Origin: Teredinibacter franksiae
Lineage (GTDB): Bacteria; Pseudomonadota; Gammaproteobacteria; Pseudomonadales; Cellvibrionaceae
Direction of reading: 5' to 3'
Assembly (NCBI RefSeq): GCF_014218805.1
Contig: NZ_JACJUV010000005.1
Span: 9,388-73,387 of the forward strand
Length of the DNA stretch: 64,000 bases
The notes under the pieces are model-generated. The model did no database searches and was not told where the DNA came from. It saw nothing but the letters and a program-made list of their open reading frames with translations. Shown here piece by piece: positions 28,618 to 38,731 of the stretch; position 1 is the first letter of the stretch, and every line of letters begins with the position of its first letter. A program made the translations under genes and the position numbers.

Positions 28618-31424
28618 TTGGCATCCCCCGTATTGTCGAGTTCCATCACATCCGGTGCTGCAGGAGCCAAATATTCCCAAAATAATAGCCCTGCAGGGTT
28701 TCGGCTCACATTGGCGACGTAGCCTTCAGCAATTTCCGTTGTGCTCGCACTTAAATCAGTAGACCACCATGCAATAGCCGCATCCCAATCGCTGGGTAGA
28801 TCGTAGCGCTTTAACAATTCCGGTTTCGTCAGGCCTTGCAACTCAATCGCGCCGTTTGCTATACCGGAGTAGGCAATAGTTTTGTTGTTGACCTCCATAT
28901 AGGCAACGCCAGCAAGATAAGTATCTTGCTGCAGGCCGTGAGCGTAGAGCGGCAATTGCGGACTAGGTAAAGGAGATTTTTGTAGGCCAGCCAAGCTTGT
29001 AGAACCGCTTTTATAATCAATAACCATACTGTTGGCCTGAGCGCTTTCGTGCGTTTGCACCGCGTCCAAGCGGTCTAGGCGAGTCTGGTACACGTAGCCT
29101 TCAACATCGATACGCATACTTTTTTCTATCGCCGTAACAGTAAAGGGCGCACGCTCAAGGTCAATAGCAATAGCTTGTTTTATTACCACCAGCGTTTCAC
29201 TTTCATATAAAGATAACGCGTCGGCATAACTATGGAGATTGTGGCGTGCCATCAATTTTTGAAGCTGACGGTGTATCTCATTAGTAATAAAAGTGTCGAT
29301 TTCACTTTCAGATAATAATTTTACCGCTTCAGAATCAACGTAAGTTTTCCAAAAGACGCCCAATACACCGTGGATCAAGCTACCTTTGATAAAGGGCGGA
29401 ATGCCTAGGTAGCGGCTTTGCTCACCCTTTACGCCGAGGTCATATACCGCAAAAGCAAAAAACGGGTTGGCATTATGGAGTTGGAGCCTATAACTGCCCC
29501 CTCTCACAACACTGCCTTTTTCTAAGGGAGGACCATAGGTTGTGTCTACTTTTTCCAGAACTTGTTCGAACGCTACCGCTTGATCAATACGACTATCAAT
29601 ATCGCTTTTTACTTGATGAGCAGTGGTAATGCGCTTATTTGCAACAAGTGACGCCAATAGAGGGCTGTATTTTTGAGCTTCATCCACCTCGTTTACGCTA
29701 AAATAACTCAGTTGCGCCGCCGGATTGTCATCGCATAATTTATGCAGTAAGTTCTGTGCGTAACCCAGTTCGCGTTCAGGCGTAGCCCTTGGTGTAGAAA
29801 ATTGTTTTTGCAATGCATAGGGAATAAGCGGGTTTGGCTCAGGTGCCGTAGGGTAACTATTTTCGGTTAACCCGATAATTCTACAGTGATCAAATGTTGA
29901 CCCGGCGGCCTCGAGAATCCCCAGAATCTGTATAGGGCGTAACGGAACCTGCACGTGAAAAACTGAATCTCCAGCAAGATTTTTTAAAAGTGTTACCCAA
30001 GCCGAAAATGACATCACCTTGCTGTCACTGGCCTGAACGAGCATTGGTTCTAAACTTTCAATCAACGCCAATACCTGCCGAAAGCTTTCAATGGCCTGAT
30101 ATTCTCGGCTGTTAATTGTACGCGGGCCAGGCCAACGTAAAAATTCCAGCGTTTCAATCGTGAATTGCCGCCACTCTGTAGGGGTTTTCTTTTCCCGTGC
30201 ATGGCGTAACGCTTGGATAAACTGCTGAAAACAATAAAAATCGGATGTGCGACTGCGTTTTGCTTCAGGTGTTTCGTCCGCTTCAACTTCGATTTCTACT
30301 GTGCGTTCGGCATTTTCCAGTGTAGATAGGTACAGTGCTTTAGAAAAATTGATCCCAGCATGTTGGGATAGGGCTTCTGCAGCGCGCAACCGTGCCTCAG
30401 ACAAACCTTGCCCCCAATAAACGCAAAGATTTATAACACTAATGTCCTCTAGTGACGGCTGTTTCGTTTGCAACGACAGCAAATCAAAAACTGCACGTAT
30501 AACCGGCTCGTCCAAAAGTCGGGGGCTTGCGGATATATCATAGGGAACACGTGGCGTATCGATGTGCGCGTTACTAATGTATTCGGGGTCAAAACAGCGA
30601 TTAAAGCGCTGCTCTATTATTTGCCGGGTACTGGCAAGGTTGGGCACAACCACAGCAATTGTTGCGTTAGGAGGCAGTGAAGGTAACAGCCTTTCACACC
30701 AATCAGCAGCGGCATCAATTTCCTTTTCAAATGTTTCATATTGGCGCAGTTCGATACCTAGGCCAAAATCCGTTGACTGGTTTTCAGTTAAATGACCAAG
30801 AGTACTTGAAAAATGAGCAAGCAGTTTTTGCCATAAAGGACTTATTTCGGTAAACCCTAAAAGCTTTACAGCACGAGGCTTGGCGAGAAAATTATGGTGA
30901 TAGGCCGAGTCAATACACGCTATGGCGGCTTCTTTTAAGAGCCAACCGTTAGTGCTGCAAAGTGCTTCCAATTCGGCTATGGCAGCAAGCAAAAATGTTG
31001 TTTCGGCGCTCTCAAAGTTTGCTATTTGGTCGAGTGGTAACTGCCACTGTTGAATTAATCGCCGTGCCTCCATAAGGTTTTTAGCCAGTGCTTGAGGGTT
31101 TACTATCTCTGCCAGCTCTACGCCAAAACCTTGCGCTCTTTTAGCAAAAGCGGGGGATTCCAATAATTGTGTCCAAAGTAGCTTCTCCTGCTGGTCATCG
31201 ATTAACTGAGAATCACAGCCTTTGTAACCGTTATCTTGCAACACCAGCCACACTTCTCTCATCCAGCTGTCTATTGAATATACATTTGGCGCCTCTTCAG
31301 CACCAAAACTCCCGTTATCGGCACGGTGTAACTGACGCAGATGGTGCCTTTGCAAACGTTCATTAGCCGTGAGCACAAGGCTTTCACCAAACGGATTTCC
31401 AACCATAGTTTTAACTACCGCCAT
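28614..31424 (-). CDS. AddB-like repair protein with PD-(D/E)XK nuclease domain
   Basis: 936-residue protein resembling the proteobacterial family described as probable DNA repair protein with extended similarity to AddB. The N-terminal part is an inactive helicase-like fold, and the C-terminus carries VIDYKSGS within a Cas4/RecB-type nuclease domain followed by PQLPLYAHGL. It overlaps the AddA-like partner by four bases, so the two form an operon ended at 24985-25011. An alternative ATG lies at 31406. The pair probably replaces or supplements RecBCD. The four-Cys iron-sulfur cluster known in Bacillus AddB is not evident. Confidence 0.82.
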   Translation of the reverse strand: MAVVKTMVGNPFGESLVLTANERLQRHHLRQLHRADNGSFGAEEAPNVYSIDSWMREVWLVLQDNGYKGCDSQLIDDQQEKLLWTQLLESPAFAKRAQGFGVELAEIVNPQALAKNLMEARRLIQQWQLPLDQIANFESAETTFLLAAIAELEALCSTNGWLLKEAAIACIDSAYHHNFLAKPRAVKLLGFTEISPLWQKLLAHFSSTLGHLTENQSTDFGLGIELRQYETFEKEIDAAADWCERLLPSLPPNATIAVVVPNLASTRQIIEQRFNRCFDPEYISNAHIDTPRVPYDISASPRLLDEPVIRAVFDLLSLQTKQPSLEDISVINLCVYWGQGLSEARLRAAEALSQHAGINFSKALYLSTLENAERTVEIEVEADETPEAKRSRTSDFYCFQQFIQALRHAREKKTPTEWRQFTIETLEFLRWPGPRTINSREYQAIESFRQVLALIESLEPMLVQASDSKVMSFSAWVTLLKNLAGDSVFHVQVPLRPIQILGILEAAGSTFDHCRIIGLTENSYPTAPEPNPLIPYALQKQFSTPRATPERELGYAQNLLHKLCDDNPAAQLSYFSVNEVDEAQKYSPLLASLVANKRITTAHQVKSDIDSRIDQAVAFEQVLEKVDTTYGPPLEKGSVVRGGSYRLQLHNANPFFAFAVYDLGVKGEQSRYLGIPPFIKGSLIHGVLGVFWKTYVDSEAVKLLSESEIDTFITNEIHRQLQKLMARHNLHSYADALSLYESETLVVIKQAIAIDLERAPFTVTAIEKSMRIDVEGYVYQTRLDRLDAVQTHESAQANSMVIDYKSGSTSLAGLQKSPLPSPQLPLYAHGLQQDTYLAGVAYMEVNNKTIAYSGIANGAIELQGLTKPELLKRYDLPSDWDAAIAWWSTDLSASTTEIAEGYVANVSRNPAGLLFWEYLAPAAPDVMELDNTGDAK

Positions 31425-32610
31425 AAATTCAAAGAATAAAAGTAAATGTAATATAACTTAATGATTCAAAGCACGGGGCTGCGCCCATTCAATACACAAT
31501 ACATGTTGATTTATTACAATTCTGTTACTAGGGGGGTTCGCAGGTTAGGAGCGACTAACGCTTTATGCACATGCCCAAAAAAACGTGTCGAAAACCATGC
31601 CAATTCGGTTGAAATCCACGCTAGGCCTTTATTTAATACATTAAAAACTCCGTAAGCTATTGATTTATATATATAAAATATAATTGATCAAAATATAACC
31701 GCGTCGCGAGAGCCCAAGGATTTCCGGGCTTTTTACGTGGTTCCTAAGGTAATGTCCACCAACTTATCCACAGGAAATGTGGACAATTTTTTTAACTAGA
31801 ATGACGCGATTTTTAACCTAATAGTTACAAAAATGACTAATCTCCTTAGACTAATTTTTTTTAAATTTACAATTCTCTATTCTTTGCGACAAGATGCCCT
31901 CCAAAAGGCGCAACGAGGCACTATGGTCTTAGCCCCGACCTCACACTTGTTGCCGGAGGGTGTGGCAACATCGACAACCTAGCGATAATCGATTAAACCT
32001 TCACCTGCCAAGTGCGGAACACCGATTACTCCTCATTCGTACAGATGGCTACGTAACTTACAAGGCCGTAACAACGACGCGGAGAAAGGGGTAAAGGTGC
32101 GCTTTCATTACCCCATTCGAATAGCTCTCGATGTACCGGCTCATGCCGGCTACCCAATAATTACAATCAAACCTACGTGGCGTTGCCATAGATTTTCGAG
32201 GATTGGCTTATATAAGCAAGCACGTTGGCTCTCGAGCCAGTAGTGGAGGGCATTTAGCGCGAAACTTACCGATCATGATCGCAGCCATAGTGAGTTCATT
32301 TACTCGATCGCTAGCCTGTGTAATTATTTTACTGGAAGCGCAAGTTTAACCCCAAGCAACAGTTTTGTACGATCGTGTTTGTTTTGCCGATCAAACCTAT
32401 CGGTATCGGCATAGATTGTTTAAGCGGGGCATACGGCTTATTGCGATCAAGCCAGCTTGGAATACCCGCTCATAAGAAAAGATAGTGAACGAGAAAACCT
32501 TTTAGATTGGTACAAAAAAGTAAGTAAGCTAGCGGCAATAAAACTTGTGTGGCTGTTAAAACGATAGTTACAGCAATAGTTACAAAAATAGCTACAAAAA
32601 AGGTAAGCAT
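31425..32610. other. Long gene-free region
   Basis: No ORF with a plausible start or codon usage was found in about 1.2 kb. Two TTATCCACA-type words sit near 31763-31772. A TGTTGCC/GGCAACA hairpin lies near 31948-31970, and a terminator-like hairpin at 31711-31734. tmRNA, 6S, RNase P RNA and 4.5S signatures were looked for and not seen. It could contain an unknown RNA or a decayed gene. Confidence 0.45.
31711..31734 (+). terminator. Weak terminator-like hairpin
   Basis: AGCCC / GGGCT with a ten-base loop and five T residues. No plus-strand gene precedes it, so it may end an unannotated transcript or be chance. Confidence 0.35.
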
Positions 32611-32648
32611 AAAAAAAGCCCGACGTTTCTGGGGGGAGACCGTCGGGC
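32611..32648 (-). terminator. Strong rho-independent terminator
   Basis: On the minus strand GCCCGACG pairs with CGTCGGGC around a 15-base C-rich loop, followed by seven T residues. There is no ORF immediately upstream, which points to a non-coding transcript. Confidence 0.85.
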
Positions 32649-32871
32649 CAGGACCATTAGGAGTGAAACATTAAGGATTAAAAATCCTCAACGAGCTACA
32701 GGAGCTCTACCGGTAACTCAAACACTTGGGGGGGGATATGCGCTACCGGTAACTACAAGTATCGAAGAAATCTCAGGTTATTCCACTTCAGAGGCAGATT
32801 ATTTTTAAATCATTTCCTAATAGAAACGGTGCTGAAATTGATCCAAAGCTATATGTTACCACTACACATTC
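32649..32871 (-). ncRNA. Candidate small RNA between two minus-strand terminators
   Basis: The minus strand here is bounded upstream by the terminator of the preceding gene (32875-32896) and downstream by a second, strong terminator (32611-32648), with no ORF between. It has two copies of CTACCGGTAACT (plus-strand reading) about 40 bases apart and runs of six to eight C residues when read on the minus strand, as seen in some C-rich-loop bacterial sRNAs. No promoter was confidently identified. Inference. Confidence 0.4.
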
Positions 32872-32874
32872 CGT

Positions 32875-32896
32875 AAAAGCCTAGCGGGGCTAGGCT
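32875..32896 (-). terminator. Rho-independent terminator
   Basis: AGCCTAGC-CCC-GCTAGGCT followed by TTTT on the minus strand; ends the 110-residue hypothetical gene. Confidence 0.8.
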
Positions 32897-32986
32897 CACA
32901 GGTTAGTGCATGTTCAGCTCACAGGTAATCATGCGTAAACAATTTTTCATCTAACAAAATGGAACCCCGGCTAAATTGTTCAAACC

Positions 32987-33319
32987 TTATACAAACTCAA
33001 AAAGACTGGAAACAGGGGGTATGGACTGTAACAAACGTTTTGCTGTGGAAGAGCGTGAAAACCAATTATCGAGATTGTTCTGGATGCGCCGCAGGTTAGG
33101 GCCACTAGAGTGGAAGGCCCCGGTTACGGGTTCGTAGGCCATACTGTGATCAGAGACGCTCAATTTCGCAAGCTCATTCAGTTCGCCGAATATGGTGGTA
33201 ATTAAATCAAACACGCAATCTTTACGGTGTATGTCGCTTGTTTCCCAATAGGCATTGGTTAAGGCAGACAACAAATCTTCAAGGGCAATGACTGCGTCAG
33301 ATATGGCAATTTTGCTCAT
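32987..33319 (-). CDS. Hypothetical protein
   Basis: 110-residue soluble protein starting MSKIAISDAVIALEDLL, helical in its N-terminal half, with a C-terminal part containing SSGPNLRRIQNNLDNWF. The ATG at 33319 lies between the tesB stop and conserved-looking sequence; the longer frame to 33406 overlaps tesB and is unlikely. A terminator follows at 32875-32896. No family recognised. Confidence 0.55.
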   Translation of the reverse strand: MSKIAISDAVIALEDLLSALTNAYWETSDIHRKDCVFDLITTIFGELNELAKLSVSDHSMAYEPVTGAFHSSGPNLRRIQNNLDNWFSRSSTAKRLLQSIPPVSSLFEFV

Positions 33320-33363
33320 ATTAATGCATCCAGTAGTGAATTTGTTTTGAGTATAGACCCGAA

Positions 33364-34224
33364 CTAGTCCTGCGGAGCAGGTCGAATCAAACCCTCCTGG
33401 GCGCACGTCAATATAAGCTTACCTTCCATCGTAAATACATTGCTATGCGCGAACCCACGCGCGGCCCCAGCCCAAGGGCTATAACTGTGACACAGCAACC
33501 AATCGTCCGCTCTAAAATCGCCGCTGTGAAACCACATTGCATGATCGATACTGGCAGGGAACACCTTGTTTGAATATATAGAAATACCATGGGGCAATAG
33601 TGATGTAGCCAATAACCCAAGGTCTGAAGCATACGCTAGAGTACAGGTATGATGGATTTGGGTGTCCGGCAACGGGCTGCTGGCTTTTAACCAATAATAG
33701 GCTTCCGCTGGCCGCGATTGCGACGATTGGAATAGGTCTTGATCTACGGGCAACAGCTTAAACGGGTAAACCTTGTTAGGGTTATCGGGTGCAGGAATAA
33801 GCCCATCATCCGCTGATCGCAAGCTTAAAATGTCCTCAGGCATTGGCACATCGGCAGGGAAGGGCGCCTGATGATGGTAACCCTCTTCAGGGTGGTGAAA
33901 CGAAGCCGACATATTCAAAATTGGGCGCCCAAATTGACGAGCAACCACTCGACGACTGACAATTGAGCGTCCGTCACGCACTTCTTCAACATCATAAATA
34001 ACCGGAATATCACTTTTACCGGGGCGCAAAAAATAGGCGTGAAGGGAGTGGGGGAGCGCGGCTCCCGCGTTGCCGTGCTGAGTTCGGTAGCAAGCGAGCA
34101 ATGCCTGGGCCAACACCTGCCCACCAAACAGGGTTCCCTTGAAGTTTTCCTGATGGTGTATGTTTCTGAACAGGTTGGTGTCCAATTGTTCCAGCTGAAG
34201 AATGTCTTCAAGTTCTGACTGCAT
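33364..34224 (-). CDS. tesB: Acyl-CoA thioesterase II
   Basis: 286 residues from the ATG at 34224, the same length as E. coli TesB. A double hot-dog thioesterase hydrolysing medium and long acyl-CoAs to free acids. Recognisable segments are FKGTLFGGQVLAQAL, GRSIVSRRVVARQFGRPI and YASDLGLLATSLLPHG (catalytic Asp region), with SIDHAMWFH near the end. The longer frame to 34272 lacks support. Confidence 0.93.
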   Translation of the reverse strand: MQSELEDILQLEQLDTNLFRNIHHQENFKGTLFGGQVLAQALLACYRTQHGNAGAALPHSLHAYFLRPGKSDIPVIYDVEEVRDGRSIVSRRVVARQFGRPILNMSASFHHPEEGYHHQAPFPADVPMPEDILSLRSADDGLIPAPDNPNKVYPFKLLPVDQDLFQSSQSRPAEAYYWLKASSPLPDTQIHHTCTLAYASDLGLLATSLLPHGISIYSNKVFPASIDHAMWFHSGDFRADDWLLCHSYSPWAGAARGFAHSNVFTMEGKLILTCAQEGLIRPAPQD

Positions 34225-34301
34225 AATAAAACCTGTCAATAAGTTGGGCATGCTGCCGATAAACAAACACATAAGGCCAAAAGTAAGCCCAGGAGTTACA
34301 C

Positions 34302-34901
34302 ATGTATTCTTTGCGACATTTCAAGCTCGGTTTCATACTACTTTTACTGCTTCAGCAAGGCTGTACTGCCAACTATGCCGCATCTGAATACAGCAAAGTG
34401 AAACAAGTGCTTAGGCTTGAAGACAGCCATCTAATTGTGCGTAAAAATCAATGGCGCTTATCTACCGATACGCCTGTATTTATAGCGTACTCCGCAGTAG
34501 AGCAGCCAAACTACCGAAACAAACCTGAATTACGGCGATCAAAATACCAGCTACAAACGGCCATGGAAGACGCCTTCGTAAGACGTTATGCCAAGGTACA
34601 AGCTTCGCCAATGCCTTTGACCTACGCCAAAGCCCTAGAGAGCGCACGCGCTAGTGGCAGCCGAGTACTTATCTACCCACAATTACTGGAGTACCCTAAA
34701 TTTGAAGACGGGCGACCTCCATTAGCTAAAACCCATACGGCAGAGTTTCGGGTTCTACTCGTTGACACACTCACCGACAAGGTGCTTGATGTCGCCACTA
34801 TCAGTGCCCGCAGTGAGTTGGCACTAGGAAAAGAAATTGAAGTTAGCGATTTGTTCACAGAGGCGTCACGCCTCTACGTTAAACAACTAACTGGCGCCTG
34901 A
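34302..34901 (+). CDS. DUF4823-like lipoprotein
   Basis: 199-residue predicted lipoprotein: N-terminal hydrophobic segment and lipobox LLQQGC, then a soluble domain with SGSRVLIYPQLLEYPKFED and FRVLLVDTLTDKVLDVATI, resembling the DUF4823 family of uncharacterised envelope lipoproteins. It converges on etfD, with 13 bases between stop codons, and is divergent from tesB. Family call moderate; function unknown. Confidence 0.6.
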   Translation: MYSLRHFKLGFILLLLLQQGCTANYAASEYSKVKQVLRLEDSHLIVRKNQWRLSTDTPVFIAYSAVEQPNYRNKPELRRSKYQLQTAMEDAFVRRYAKVQASPMPLTYAKALESARASGSRVLIYPQLLEYPKFEDGRPPLAKTHTAEFRVLLVDTLTDKVLDVATISARSELALGKEIEVSDLFTEASRLYVKQLTGA

Positions 34902-34914
34902 TAAAAGCAACGAC

Positions 34915-36555
34915 TTACATGTTTGGATAATTCGGCCCACCTCCACCTTCAGGTGGCACCCAGGTAATGTTCTGCGCCGGATCTTTAATATCGCAAGTTT
35001 TACAGTGAATGCAGTTTTGCGCATTGATCTGGAACCGCGCGTTGTCAGAATCGTCCTTAATAATTTCATATACCCCAGCCGGACAATAGCGCTGTGCCGG
35101 CTCGTCGTAATCCACAAGATTGGTGCCCGTAGCAATGCCTAAATCGGCCAGTTTTAAATGACAGGGTTGATCTTCTTCGTGGTTGGCATTGGAAAGAAAT
35201 ACAGAAGAAAGCTTATCGAAACTCAATACACCATCTGCCTTGGGGTAGGGGATCTTCTTGGCAGCACTGGCTTTGACGAGCTGTTCATGGTCGGGTTTTG
35301 TATCTTTTAGCGTCCAGGGGAGCTTGCCGTTAAATAAATTGATGTCAACAAAAGCATAGGCCGAACCTACAAAGTTTCCCCATTTATGTTGCGCGGGGCC
35401 AAAATTGCGCTGTACGTAAAGCTCCTGGTATACCCAGCTATCGTTAAAAAGTTTCTCATATTCTATTAGCGTGTCTTGCTGCCGGTTATCGGCCAATGCA
35501 TTGGCAATGCACTCCGCCGCCAGCATGCCGGATTTCATTGCCGTGTGTGTGCCTTTAATTTTGGCAAAATTCAATGTACCGGCATCGTCACCAATAAGTA
35601 AGCCGCCAGGGAAGTACTGTTTCGGCAGCGCTTGTAAGCCACCTTTTACCAATGCTCGGGCACCGTAGGCAATACGTTCGCCATTGTTAAGATGTTTACT
35701 CAATTGCGGGTGATGCTTATAGCGCTGAAATTCATCATAGGGGCTGAGGTGGGGGTTGGAATAAGACAAGTCCACTACCAACCCAACAGCCACCTGCTGA
35801 TCTTCCATATGATAAAGAAAACCGCCGCCGGGGCTACCGGATTCACTTAACGGCCAACCAGCTGTGTGCACCACAAGGCCGGGCTGATGCTGTTCAGCGG
35901 GTACCTTCCACAGCTCCTTAAAGCCTATGCCGTAGTGCTGTGGGGTTTTCCCTGCATCAAGAGCAAACTGTTGGATTAACTGTTTGCCTAGGTGACCTCG
36001 GCAGCCTTCTGCAAAAATCGTGTAGTGCCCATTAAGCTCCATTCCCGGCATGTAGGTATCTTTTTCGGAGCCGTCCGCGGCAACACCCATATCACCGGTA
36101 ACTATGCCTTTTACGGCGCCTTTATCGTCAACCACTAGCTCGGCGGCGGTAAAACCTGGAAAAATTTCGACACCCAGCGATTCAGCTTGCTCCGCGAGCC
36201 AACGACAGAGATTAGCGACGCTAACAATGTAGTTACCTTTGTTGTGCATGGTTTTAGGTGCAAACAAGCTCGGAATAGTTGCACTGGCCTTGCTGTTCCG
36301 TAGAAGAAGTACTTCATCACGGGTTGTGGGCTGATGAAGTGGCGCGCCGTTATCTTGCCAATTGGGAAACAGTTCGGACAGTACGCGGGGCTCAAAAACT
36401 GCACCGGACAAAATATGGCCACCTACCTCAGCGCTTTTTTCAACAACGCACACGCTTAAGTCTGCATTGATTTGCTTTAATCGGCAGGCGCTACTTAAGC
36501 CGGCGGGGCCAGCGCCAACAATTACTACATCATACTGCATCGATTCTCGTTCCAC
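34915..36555 (-). CDS. Electron-transfer flavoprotein:ubiquinone oxidoreductase
   Basis: 546-residue membrane-associated FAD/4Fe-4S enzyme passing electrons from ETF (fatty acid and amino acid oxidation) to the quinone pool. FAD motif VVIVGAGPAGLSSACRL is near the N-terminus and HILSGAVFEP is typical. The C-terminal cluster domain has NCIHCKTCDIKDPAQNI and the invariant WVPPEGGGGPNYPNM end. I chose GTG 36555 (product begins VERESMQYD, matching relatives) because AGGA lies just upstream. It is divergent from etfBA, a compact pathway locus. Confidence 0.94.
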   Translation of the reverse strand: MERESMQYDVVIVGAGPAGLSSACRLKQINADLSVCVVEKSAEVGGHILSGAVFEPRVLSELFPNWQDNGAPLHQPTTRDEVLLLRNSKASATIPSLFAPKTMHNKGNYIVSVANLCRWLAEQAESLGVEIFPGFTAAELVVDDKGAVKGIVTGDMGVAADGSEKDTYMPGMELNGHYTIFAEGCRGHLGKQLIQQFALDAGKTPQHYGIGFKELWKVPAEQHQPGLVVHTAGWPLSESGSPGGGFLYHMEDQQVAVGLVVDLSYSNPHLSPYDEFQRYKHHPQLSKHLNNGERIAYGARALVKGGLQALPKQYFPGGLLIGDDAGTLNFAKIKGTHTAMKSGMLAAECIANALADNRQQDTLIEYEKLFNDSWVYQELYVQRNFGPAQHKWGNFVGSAYAFVDINLFNGKLPWTLKDTKPDHEQLVKASAAKKIPYPKADGVLSFDKLSSVFLSNANHEEDQPCHLKLADLGIATGTNLVDYDEPAQRYCPAGVYEIIKDDSDNARFQINAQNCIHCKTCDIKDPAQNITWVPPEGGGGPNYPNM

Positions 36556-36738
36556 GGCATTCCTCACTTTGTTTGCCTATGAGTATACGTTCGCCATTAC
36601 AGGCCAACCAATACCATTTTTCGGCGTAGATTCTGGCAATAGCGCCCAAGCGCCAAGGTGATCTGATGTGTCATCAAGGTTATTGTTTTAAGTGCTTGTC
36701 CTACTATCGACAATAGCATAGCCTTCCCAAGACTCGCC

Positions 36739-36744
36739 TATAAT
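36739..36744 (+). promoter_or_regulatory. Candidate -10 box for etfBA
   Basis: TATAAT about 110 bases before the etfB ATG, without a clear -35 hexamer at the right distance. Confidence 0.3.
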
Positions 36745-36852
36745 TCAGTAGCAATAGCAGTAGAATTATGTGTGATAACAGGCCCAAGCAATCACCGTAT
36801 TTCAGGGCAAATAGAAACCGACCCCAAAGAAAAATCAGGAGCTTCAATACGT

Positions 36853-37602
36853 ATGAAGATTCTCGTGCCAATAAAGCGTGTTGTTGATTACAACGTAAAA
36901 GTACGACCTAAATCCGATGGAACCGACGTTGATCTTGCCAACGTAAAAATGTCCATAAACCCGTTCTGCGAAATTGCAGTAGAAGAAGCCATTCGCATTA
37001 AAGAAGGCGGCGGGGCAACAGAGATTATTGTAGTGTCTATTGGCCCAGCAAAAGCACAGGAACAATTGCGCTCGGCAATGGCCTTAGGTGCAGACAGGGC
37101 AATACTGGTTGAAAGTGACACGCCGCTGGAGCCGCTAGCCGTTGCCAAATGCTTAAAAAATATAGTCGACAAAGAGCAGCCTGGTTTAATTTTAATGGGC
37201 AAACAATCCATCGACGGGGACAATAATCAAACAGGCCAAATGCTGGCAGCCCTGTGCGGATACCCGCAAGCAACCTTTGCCTCACAGGTTACGGTTACTG
37301 AGAATACCGCAACAGTAACACGCGAAGTTGATGGTGGGCTGGAAACGCTTAAAGTTCAGATTCCTGCGGTTATTACCACGGATCTACGCTTAAACGAACC
37401 GCGGTTTGCCGCGCTACCCAACATTATGAAAGCGAAAAGAAAGCCATTGGAAATGCGGCCGCTTAGCGATTTGGGTATCGATACAAAGCCACGCACCCAA
37501 GTACTTGCTGTTGAATCACCACCAGAACGCAGCGCCGGAATAAAAGTGGCCGATGTCGACGCCCTAATTGAAAAACTTAAAAATGAAGCGAAGGTGATCT
37601 GA
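36853..37602 (+). CDS. etfB: Electron transfer flavoprotein beta subunit
   Basis: 249 residues from the ATG at 36853 ([18 protein letters not shown]), the usual family length, with AGGAG eleven bases upstream. The AMP-binding adenine nucleotide alpha-hydrolase fold contains [41 protein letters not shown] and the ETF-beta recognition-loop region [15 protein letters not shown]. It accepts electrons from acyl-CoA dehydrogenases. Its stop overlaps the etfA start (TGATG). Confidence 0.96.
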   Translation: MKILVPIKRVVDYNVKVRPKSDGTDVDLANVKMSINPFCEIAVEEAIRIKEGGGATEIIVVSIGPAKAQEQLRSAMALGADRAILVESDTPLEPLAVAKCLKNIVDKEQPGLILMGKQSIDGDNNQTGQMLAALCGYPQATFASQVTVTENTATVTREVDGGLETLKVQIPAVITTDLRLNEPRFAALPNIMKAKRKPLEMRPLSDLGIDTKPRTQVLAVESPPERSAGIKVADVDALIEKLKNEAKVI

Positions 37603-38540
37603 TGAGCGTATTAATAATTGCAGAACACGATAATAAATCGCTTAAAGCGGCCACCCTGCATGCGGTTACTGCAGGCAAGCAAATAGGCGGCGAAATTCAT
37701 ATTCTGGTCGCGGGTTACCAATGTGACGAAGCCGTTAAGCAGGCTGCTGCGGTAGAAGGCGTAGCAGAAGTACTTCAAAGCTGCGCCGATTATCTAGAGC
37801 ACCAACTGGCGGAAGATATAGCACCGCTTATTGCGTCACTCGCTGAAAACTACAGCCATATACTGGCACCGGCAACAACCTCAGGTAAAAACTATTTGCC
37901 ACGTGCAGCGGCGTTAAACGACGTTCAGTTACTTTCAGACATTATCAGTGTTGAGAGCGACGATACCTTTAAACGCCCAATTTATGCAGGAAACGTCATT
38001 GCCACAACCAAAAGCCTAGACCCCATAAAGTTTCTCACGGTGCGGGCTACAGCCTTTGACGCTGCACCCATGCAGGGCGGCAATGCAAACATTAAAACCC
38101 TAGAGGCTGCCAGTACTTCTAGTAGCTTATCGAGCTTTGAAAGCCAGGAAATAGCCACATCAGACCGACCAGAGCTCACCTCTGCGAAGGTTGTTGTATC
38201 CGGTGGACGAGGCCTGGCAAATGGCGACAACTTCAACCTGCTTTACGCGCTTGCCGACAAACTTAACGCAGCGGTTGGCGCCTCGCGCGCAGCCGTGGAT
38301 GCCGGATTTGTTCCTAATGATATGCAGGTAGGGCAAACCGGTAAAATCGTAGCCCCGGAGCTCTATATTGCCGTAGGTATCTCTGGTGCCATACAGCATT
38401 TAGCCGGTATGAAAGAATCTAAGGTGATTGTTGCGATCAATAAAGATGAAGACGCGCCCATATTCCAGGTAGCAGATTATGGCCTGGTTGCAGATCTATT
38501 TGAGGTGCTGCCGGAGCTTACCGATAAACTGGCGAGCTAA
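37602..38540 (+). CDS. etfA: Electron transfer flavoprotein alpha subunit
   Basis: 312-residue FAD-binding subunit of ETF. Family stretches are [84 protein letters not shown] and [19 protein letters not shown] (FAD site). It is translationally coupled to etfB; the pair hands electrons to the divergent quinone oxidoreductase. Confidence 0.97.
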   Translation: MSVLIIAEHDNKSLKAATLHAVTAGKQIGGEIHILVAGYQCDEAVKQAAAVEGVAEVLQSCADYLEHQLAEDIAPLIASLAENYSHILAPATTSGKNYLPRAAALNDVQLLSDIISVESDDTFKRPIYAGNVIATTKSLDPIKFLTVRATAFDAAPMQGGNANIKTLEAASTSSSLSSFESQEIATSDRPELTSAKVVVSGGRGLANGDNFNLLYALADKLNAAVGASRAAVDAGFVPNDMQVGQTGKIVAPELYIAVGISGAIQHLAGMKESKVIVAINKDEDAPIFQVADYGLVADLFEVLPELTDKLAS

Positions 38541-38731
38541 TACGACTCCACTGGTCAATCGGGCACACGGGCGTACAAATAATAACCATGTTTTTGTGCG
38601 CCTCAGTAAAGTACTGACTAAATTGTGGCACTATGTTGTGGTAGGAAGTTGTGGCACCCGCAATAGGGGGAGTAAAATGCCAAACGGCTTTGCCTGCACC
38701 CACCCGAACAATTCGTCAGGAACCATCCTTC

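Noticed and set aside
31461..31655. 64-residue plus-strand ORF after the AddB-like gene
   Set aside because: No ribosome binding site, no recognisable domain and in an A/T-rich intergenic region; most likely chance.
31740..31800. Replication origin suggested by TTATCCACA words
   Set aside because: Only isolated DnaA-box-like words, no cluster, and no dnaA/dnaN/gidA neighbourhood.
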